Positions 57,247 through 64,000 of a stretch of 64,000 nucleotides of DNA are shown here, piece by piece (positions within the stretch are counted from its first letter, which is position 1; every line of letters begins with the position of its first letter). The notes under the pieces were generated by a model. It was not told the origin of the DNA. It saw only the letters and a program-made list of their open reading frames with translations, and made no database searches. Position numbers and translations under genes: made by a program. The DNA is from Hofstenia miamia (taxonomy: Eukaryota > Xenacoelomorpha > Acoela), in NCBI GenBank assembly GCA_004352715.1, contig SCFE01000095.1:1375696-1439695 (forward strand), in the 5' to 3' direction.

Positions 57247-57783
57247 TTGGCTTGCCAAAGGTTATATACTTCACTGTCAAGGGATTTACTAAAAAATTTC
57301 CAATGTACCTTTGTGCTTACCTCCCGTTTTTCGCATGATCCAATTGAACGTCGATTTAGTTCGTACAGACAGATGTCTGGTGGTAGATTCTTAGTAGCAC
57401 TACATGAAATTGATTCTTCTGAAAAAATCCTTAAGTTGTTATCTATTCTTAATCACATTAATATTTCCAATATAAGGCACGATTTTTCTTTATCAGTGCC
57501 TGGCATAGACTATGATGTTGTAATTGATGAAAATATTGACATTGTCTTAATATCTTCTAAAGAAGAAGTCTGTATTTACATAGCTGGGTTTATTTGCAGG
57601 AAGATTAAAGATTGTAGCAAATGCTATGAATTATGTGTTATATCTCAGGAAAGTAGCCCACACATATTTAACTATCTAGATAACCTAAATCACAGAGGCT
57701 TATGCAAACCTTTAACAGTGCTGATTTTTGCTGTTTTTATTGGCTTTTCTTTTCTTTTTGTAAATAGAGAACGACTGTTATAA
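57247..57783 (+). pseudogene. P-element/THAP9-like transposase C-terminal fragment
   Basis: A 178-codon frame carries LTSRFSHDPIERRFSSYRQM and SGGRFLVALHEI, then VCIYIAGFICRKI followed by two Cys (CSKC). The pattern 'S-x-D-P-(I/L)-E-x-x-F' plus 'YIAG' with Cys pairs is what I associate with the C-terminal part of P-element-type transposases. No THAP domain or catalytic core is present, and the frame ends in unrelated hydrophobic codons. The assignment is from memory of the family. Confidence 0.45.
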
Positions 57784-58191
57784 TGCAATGGTATTTACGT
57801 AGTACCTGCAAGCATTTTATGAAAAAAACACTTGAGTTTAATGAGTATATTGTAATGAGAGGCATAAATGGATGGTTCATAATGCTATTCTTCTTAGCTG
57901 CATTAATATATTTTTCAACACTACTAAAAAATCCTTTAATGATTTCATTCGTGTACAAGCTGTCAAAAGTTTTAAGCAAAATAAAATATCAAAACCTTGT
58001 TATTTTATCGTTCCAATAATCATTACTAATATAGTATCTATGGAATATGTGCTATAGTAAGCAGTAGCGCTTTTATTTAAAAAATGTTAATTAAATAAAC
58101 GAATGTGATTACCTCCTTTTAAGTAAAGCGTACAGTGAAGTATACGGCCGTGTATTTAGTAGGCCATGGGCGGATTTAGGTTAGATGCAGT
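57784..58191. other. No gene recognised
   Basis: AT-rich with a few short overlapping frames and no motif. It may be the non-coding end of the transposon to the left. Confidence 0.4.
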
Positions 58192-59560
58192 CTATGGAAT
58201 AATCACTATTATAAAATTTAAAACCTCGCCATTTGTATTCAAGCCTTTCCTAGTATAACTACAGAAGTATTTTTTAATTTCGTTTTTGAATACTCCTAAT
58301 TTATTTATTAGTTTTATAGATTTAGTTAAATTATTCCATATATTTATTGATGTGCTGAGAAATAAATTTTTCATTATTTTCTTGTTATTTGGAAGAGGCT
58401 TAGTTTTTAGGGTTCTATGATTATGTCTAAGCAATATTTTAGAGGATAGAAAGTTGAATTTGTGGTATGGAACGATATTATTAAATATTTTAATAAAGTA
58501 GTTAATGTTTTTATAAATAATGCATTGCGGATTTAGAGAAATTGTTGTTGAACTGCTATTTCTATAGCCCATTTTATTTGCACATTGAATTTATTCAAAT
58601 TTTGTTGGTTTATGTCGTTATACAGTATGTTTCCATTATTAAAGTGACTTAGTATTAATGTGTGAATTAATTTTTGCCGTGGTTGGAAGCTATTGTAATA
58701 CATTGCTAAGAGCTTTAATTGAAATAGCCATTTTCTTAATAACACTAATTATTTGTTTTGTAAAATTAAGTTGAGAATCAAAATACCTAAATATTTAAAA
58801 GAATTAACTTTTTCTATGTGTGTGCCATTAAATTTTAATTTAAATTGTGAACTATTTGTGGAATTATTGTTAGATTTAGGTTTAATTAAGCAAAATTGAA
58901 TTTTAGATGGGTTTATTCTTAGTTTTAGTGAAGCAAAATATTGTGCAAGAAGAGTGCAATTTTTTTTGACAAATTTTATAGCAATTTCAGGAGACTTATG
59001 TGAACTAAATATCATAGTATCATCAGCATATTGTATAACATTACATGTGGTATGATTGCTCAAATCATTTACATACATATTGAATAGTAAAGGTGCCAAA
59101 ATTGTGCCTTGTGGAACACCATTTTTGATAGAAATCCAGTCAGAGAGAATTTCATTTAGATTTAATTCTTTGTTTATGATTATGGAGATAGCTGATTATT
59201 ACACCTGCACTTTTGTCTGAGAAACCCAGAATTTTTATTTTTTTAATTAAATGTGTTGGTCGATCGAGACAAAATATTTTGATAAATCTAGGCATGCAAC
59301 TGCTGAATACTCATCAATATTTATGGTAATTCTCCAATTTTCGATAGCTGTTAACAAAGCATCATTTGTAGAAATATTTTTACGAAAACCATATTGATTT
59401 TGAGAGTACAGATTATGTTTACATAAATGTTCGTTAATTTGATTGAAAAGAAGTCTTTCAAAAATCTTACCTAATTGGCGATCTAGCAGAAATCGGTCTA
59501 TAGTTCAAACAATCTTTCGGGTGATCTTTTTAAATAATGAAGTAACCCTTCTACGTCGTT
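58192..59560 (-). pseudogene. LINE RT fragment, minus strand
   Basis: Coding order on the minus strand: KIFERLLFNQINEHL, NQYGFRKNISTNDALL, CLDLSKYF, then NGVPQGTILAPLLFNMYVND, then QYADDTMIF (catalytic Asp pair near 59030) and, after a shift, VNSFKYLGI. The 58192-58572 frame holds the C-terminal tail with STSINIWNNLTKSI. It is related to the LINEs at 8158 and 13571. Stops and frameshifts are present. Confidence 0.85.
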
Positions 59561-60488
59561 TCTTTTAAAATATAGGCATCGTCGTTTGGGCTGACTTTGT
59601 TACCCCAAATTATAAATTCCATATTATTTAATATAAAATAAATTTGAAGAATTGTGTTCAATCTATATAAATTCTTTCACTTATAGTATGCAGTTTACAA
59701 CTAAATGTGAAAGCTTGTAATACTTTTTTGTGACATTTTGTAAACATTTGCATGAGAAAATGCATCTTCTACGTTCTTTTTCAAGTGGAGACCTTGTCTT
59801 CTTTAATATCATAGAGTCACTCATCCATTGTCGCATATAGTCACACATGTATTTGATGCAGGGATTAATACAATTATTACTACCAGAATTGTCAATGAGC
59901 CGAGCTTCTAAAGTAAGCCGGGCCGGGCCGAGCTTGAACACTGCATTGGTTACACTTCACGAATTTGATCTAATAGGCTGCAATTAATATTTCTGTATGT
60001 CATTCAGGGTGATTAAGAGTCATCTTGTCAGACAGTCAAGTAAAAAATTCAACGGGTGGGTTTGCTCGGCACTCTTAGACAAATCGGTCATTCATATTTT
60101 TTAGGGAGGAAGAACACTAACAGAATTAAGGAACAATTTAAGAAGTCAAATCATTGATTTTTAAAATTTTTAAAGACTAATAGATTCTAATTTAACTTGT
60201 ATTTTTTATTGATTTGTCTTGTTATAATTGATGCTTTTATGCTAAGACATTTTTGGGCGTATTATACTAGTGATGATTCTTTGATTGGTTTTGGGTACGG
60301 ACCATTGTTAGACAGGCCAGGTCGGGTCACAGGTTAAAAATTGAACATATGTCATGCTCAATATTAGAGTTCAAAATTTCCTAATCCAGGTGAACTACCA
60401 TCATCAAAATATCTTCATTACTTGAATCTTGAATCATGATTGAAAGAGCTTCATCACCAACATCCTCAACTATTTACAAGCAACATTA
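59561..60488. other. Unannotated stretch with a GC-rich island
   Basis: Mostly AT-rich with no convincing ORF. A GC-rich string (GCCGGGCCGGGCCGAGC) stands out near 59917 and a related 'ccaggtcgggtcac' lies near 60318; they could be the subterminal parts of a DNA transposon, but I cannot define ends. Confidence 0.35.
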
Positions 60489-60600
60489 GAGATTTGAAAG
60501 GAGAGTTGCAAGTATGCAATGTACGATATAAAATGATTTGACATAATACAGTCTTCAAAATATTTGTTAGATCAAATAACTTGGGGTTATAAAGTTACCC
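60489..60600 (+). repeat. 112-bp direct repeat, first copy, at gap edge
   Basis: Identical by eye to 61233-61344, starting GAGATTTGAAAGGAG and ending at the gap boundary. A 178-N gap follows at once. Confidence 0.85.
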
Positions 60601-60921
60601 NNNNNNNNNNNNNNNNNNNNNNNNNNNNNNNNNNNNNNNNNNNNNNNNNNNNNNNNNNNNNNNNNNNNNNNNNNNNNNNNNNNNNNNNNNNNNNNNNNNN
60701 NNNNNNNNNNNNNNNNNNNNNNNNNNNNNNNNNNNNNNNNNNNNNNNNNNNNNNNNNNNNNNNNNNNNNNNNNNNNNNAGAGGTAAGTTAAGTCGGGCGA
60801 ACAAGGGAAATACCTTAAATTATATAATATTGAAGAGGATCAAGACAAATTTTTTCTGGCAATGTGTGTAATAGACGCATTTAAATTATATTTTTCAAAA
60901 TATATATTAAATTTGATATAG

Positions 60922-60957
<36 letters not shown>

Positions 60958-61007
60958 TAATTTGAATTAAAAATACCATACAAGACAAAATGAAAAAATA
61001 AAAAAAT

Positions 61008-61077
61008 TGCGCAAGTCACAGTCGAACCGGGATCAACAGTTTGGAAGGCTTCTATGCTACCACTACACCACCTGCGC
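61008..61077 (-). tRNA. tRNA-Gly(TCC)-like gene or pseudogene
   Basis: The 70-nt minus-strand sequence starts GCGCAGGTGGTGTAGTGG (A-box region) and has CTTCCAA as the anticodon loop (anticodon TCC), GGTTCGACT in the T arm (B-box) and a 7-bp acceptor closing with CTTGCGC (one G-U pair). A discriminator A and then a T6 run, a Pol III terminator, follow. The anticodon stem has two mismatches and the T stem one, and it is about two bases shorter than usual, so it may be decayed or be the head of a SINE. Confidence 0.55.
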
Positions 61078-61232
61078 TCGAAAATATTCTACATTATTTC
61101 GAGTTTAGAATTGTTTTTTAAGAAAGAAAACAATATTCATTTCAAGTATGTTTTATTATCATGTAATTGATTGCGTCATTTTGTTTTGCGGTTAGAGGGC
61201 TACAACAATTTGTGCTAGAATTTCTTGTAATG

Positions 61233-61344
61233 GAGATTTGAAAGGAGAGTTGCAAGTATGCAATGTACGATATAAAATGATTTGACATAATACAGTCTTC
61301 AAAATATTTGTTAGATCAAATAACTTGGGGTTATAAAGTTACCC
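61233..61344 (+). repeat. 112-bp direct repeat, second copy
   Basis: Same sequence as 60489-60600, continuing into unique DNA. Either a tandem duplication lost in the gap or overlapping contig ends that were not merged. Confidence 0.85.
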
Positions 61345-61739
61345 CATATGGCGATAATTATAGAAATGCAGTTAATGTTGAAAATAAAATTGCTAAACCT
61401 TGCTGCTATTTAGCATTATTAGGCATTTAGGTTGATATAAAAAGTCATAAGTTTTTGTTGGTTTACCGGAATTTCCCGTCTTTCATCAACGTAATTAAGG
61501 ACTGTGGGGTGACAGAAACACCCCAAACGAGGTAGAACGGTTAATTGATCAGGAAATGTCGAATGTCTAATGCACGCGCTTATAATTTATGAAAGTGGCT
61601 CAGTTAATATATCTGAAGCAATTTTAAGAGATATAGTTGTGATAATAGAGGAACCACTAAAATTGTATTTTAAAGATGGAATAGATTTGATAATTTCTAA
61701 CTTAGTCAGAAATTTAAAAGAGAAATGCGGGCTATAGGT
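61345..61739. other. Unannotated; one short open frame
   Basis: A 54-codon frame at 61569-61736 (ESGSVNISEAILRDIVVII) has no recognised motif. Nothing else is supported. Confidence 0.35.
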
Positions 61740-62190
61740 TGAACTTGATTGATCTTAAACGAATATTTACACCATCAAAATTGCCTAATTTGCAAAATAC
61801 TTCATTAAATATGTTTCTCATGACCTTATTGTTAGTTATTACCTTTCCTTTATAATTTATTTTTTCGATTTTTCATTTTTTATTTGTTTCCTATTTAATA
61901 AAATATTTATAAAATCCAACCTACCTTTTGAGAAGAGATGTTTTGATCAGAACGGCAATATTTGTTGTAGGCTTTTTGTGTGTAACTATTGCACAAATTA
62001 CGAGCATTTTTATAAGCATTAAAATTGTTTGCAGTTCTAGAATTTTTGTATTACTTCCATTTAGATTTTTTTGTTTAATTAACTCTAAGCATTTTGTATC
62101 AATCCATTGCTTAGAAACTTTTTTAGACACATTATCAATTTTTTTCAGAGTAAAAATTTTACTTTCAGTGCAACAAATATCTACATAGAA
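61740..62190 (-). pseudogene. LINE endonuclease-RT linker fragment
   Basis: The minus frame contains KKVSKQWIDTKCLELIKQKN and, after breaks, NIFNEVFCKLGNF, equivalent to the HLNSTFKELGNF segment of the LINEs at 10230 and 13800. It probably belongs to the same minus-strand LINE as 58192-59560, with later sequence in between. Confidence 0.6.
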
Positions 62191-62459
62191 TAAAAGAATT
62201 ATATTAAAGTTTCAAAATTCTACTCCAATTCTAAATTTTTTATAAGTTTTAAGACATTTTCTTCTGATTTTTGAAATTTAAAAAAAAAATTTTTGCACTC
62301 AGATTTTTTTGTTTTTCTAAAATAACTATTAACCAAACGCAAAATTTATAAATATTTTTCAAAACCCACGACAAAAAACAGACTAGAACATTTATTCAAA
62401 TAAAGCAATTTTACATAAAATAAATACAATAAGGATATTATCAGTACAAAATTATTCAG

Positions 62460-63960
62460 TTCAAAAGCGTTTTTGTAGATTTCTCTAACTGAGATTCATG
62501 ACTAAGCGACCACAGATAATCACAAATAAGTTCTTTAGATAGATGCAATGGAAATCTTTGTTCAACAGCAGAAAACTCTTGGTGCAACTTTTTATTGATT
62601 TTATCGATTCCAGCATTATTGTATGCTAAGATCATTTTATCAATATTTTCTTTCCAATCAGCACTGACACTTTTGCCTAGAACATTATTTGAAACCTCAC
62701 AAAATCAGTGCCATGTGTTCAAGGGTGGCTGATCAAGCAAACTTAAGAACTCTGGATTATACATTAATTTGCGAATTTCAGGACCAGTGAAAACACCATT
62801 CTTAATTTTGCCACAGAGTTGTGAAAATGCCTTGACAAATATAAATAAACCTCACTGTCACTGCCAAGTGTCTTAATAAATTGTTGGAAAAGTCTCAGTT
62901 TAAATGTAGCACTGGTAAGGCTAATTTGCTAATGGATATCAATGGTGTAAAATCAGTGTCTGTACGTTCATGCCAGTGGAACTCAAGATTGAAATCAGGA
63001 TGACTATTTCAAATTGGCAATAAAAACAAGGGAATTTTGAATAAGCTGATTTTAATCCAAGGAGATAGTTAAGGACTTTAAGATCACATAATACTGTCCA
63101 GTTGGGTTCTTTGTATTTAGTAACCTTCATTAGTTTCTCCACAGATTCTCTTGTTTCCTTTGTGTGAGCAAATGCTATTGATATTGCTGGTTTTCCTGAT
63201 TTTTAAACATCAATGCAGCTTTTAGGCTTGTACATGATGCATCAATAAAGGACACCAATAATCTGTTGCATATGGAATACCAAGAGAAGTCATAAGCTGG
63301 GGAACATCATGAAAAATGTGAATCCATATTGTTTTGAATATAGATGTAGAAATTTCTTACCTCATGATTGTATTGAGTTGTATGTGACATTAGATAAACT
63401 AATTTTCATACCTGAGTGTGTTTTAAGCATATGAAGACATTTCATTGATTGTCTCTTGCTAAGTTGCAACTCCCGGCAGAAATCATTAAATGCTGAGAAG
63501 TTCCATTCAATTTTGGAACTTTCTACAATTTCTGGTGCATATATGTCGCTATCACTGGAGCTTGATGTTGATGAACTGTTTATGATTGTTCTGTCAGGTA
63601 AATCTTCACCAATTGTTCTTGGCAATTTGCAGCTATTACAATCGAAGTATATAGGCTTTTCATTTAAACATGGCTTTTTGATTATACACAAAATAGCGGT
63701 CTCCATCATTGTGACTTTTGTTTTCTTGCTAAATTGCTGGTGTACAAAAGGCATTGTAAACAATGCATTACTATGGAAGCAATAAAGATTTCTGTGGCAT
63801 GTGGAACATAAAACGATGGTGTAAATGGCATGTTTATGTCAGAGCAGCTTGTCTTGAAGTATGACCAATACGTATTTTGCAAAGCATCGCTAAGTTGCCG
63901 TCTTTGATTGCAATACACTTTGCACACATAGAGCAGAAGCTACCAGGATCATTATCATGA
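62460..63960 (-). pseudogene. Uncharacterised multicopy invertebrate protein family, fragment
   Basis: Coding order on the minus strand: a region with C-x2-C-like pairs (63706-63927); a Ser/Asp-rich linker SSSTSSSSDSD; NDFCRELQLSKRQS (63430-63520); a FIDAS and LKAAL block near 63245; WTVLCDLKVLNYLLGL and KFPCFYCQF (62980-63110); then GVFTGPEIRKLM and LNTWH near 62690-62820, ending IDKINKKLHQEF and HLSKELICDYLW. I associate this order with a family of unannotated proteins present in many copies in arthropod and cnidarian genomes; its function is not known to me. Frameshifts and stops make this copy a pseudogene, and its 5' end may lie outside the window. Confidence 0.6.
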
Positions 63961-64000
63961 GATGACTGTTTCATTTAAAATAATGACTAAAAATGATATC

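Overview
This window is AT-rich eukaryotic DNA made almost entirely of transposable elements. No intact host protein-coding gene is recognisable. The mix of elements (Ty3/gypsy LTR elements, CR1/L2-like LINEs with a 2A-like motif and an SGNH esterase ORF, hAT, PIF/Harbinger-like, piggyBac, Tc1 and P-like DNA elements, and a lineage-specific multicopy gene family near the right end) points to an invertebrate animal; I cannot name the phylum. The sequence is a draft scaffold. It has eight N gaps, two of them exactly 1000 Ns (4932-5931 and 37231-38230) that look like placeholders, and six single-n joins (23412, 24135, 31392, 34599, 41450, 53224). Four of those joins create local duplications and one creates an inverted copy; these are probably assembly artefacts.

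Layout. 1-4931: 3' half of a minus-strand Ty3-like element (called E1). 5932-8060: a TIR DNA element and a truncated hAT end. 8158-15378: two related LINE copies; the first carries a hAT insertion that itself carries a foldback MITE, plus a separate piggyBac derivative, and the second has an SGNH-hydrolase ORF upstream. 16524-29754: the best-preserved Ty3-like element (E2, minus strand) with both LTRs, PBS, gag, protease, RT, RNase H, integrase and a long third ORF. 29755-32250: a mosaic of other Ty3 fragments and a foldback repeat, partly mirrored. 32251-44728: plus-strand fragments of the same family (E3 gag; the pol/ORF3 junction; E5 ORF3 plus 3' LTR), interrupted by a reversed gag-LTR piece (E4). 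44729-52300: two further minus-strand Ty3 elements (E7, E8). 52688-53570: a Tc1 element. 54933-57783: a retroposon tail, another gag-protease remnant (E9) and a P-element-like transposase fragment. 58192-62190: minus-strand LINE pieces around a direct repeat, a gap and a tRNA-Gly-like locus. 62460-63960: part of an uncharacterised multicopy invertebrate protein family.

The most interesting content is the dominant Ty3-like family (E1-E5). After subtracting the artefactual duplication and a nested LTR, E2 is about 11.5 kb with LTRs of about 1.15 kb. Between integrase and the 3' LTR it carries a third ORF of about 1,250 codons that starts in a +1-shifted frame over the end of pol. The product begins with an arginine-rich segment, continues as a Lys/Glu/Ile-rich soluble-looking protein, shows no signal peptide or membrane anchor, and matches no family I know. 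It is kept in diverged copies E1, E2 and E5. The family also shows a gag start codon inside the primer-binding site, a long coiled coil in front of the capsid domain, and short dispersed repeats in two separate parts of the element.

All protein-coding copies here are broken by stops, frameshifts, gaps or insertions, so every functional statement concerns the ancestral element, not the copy in the window.
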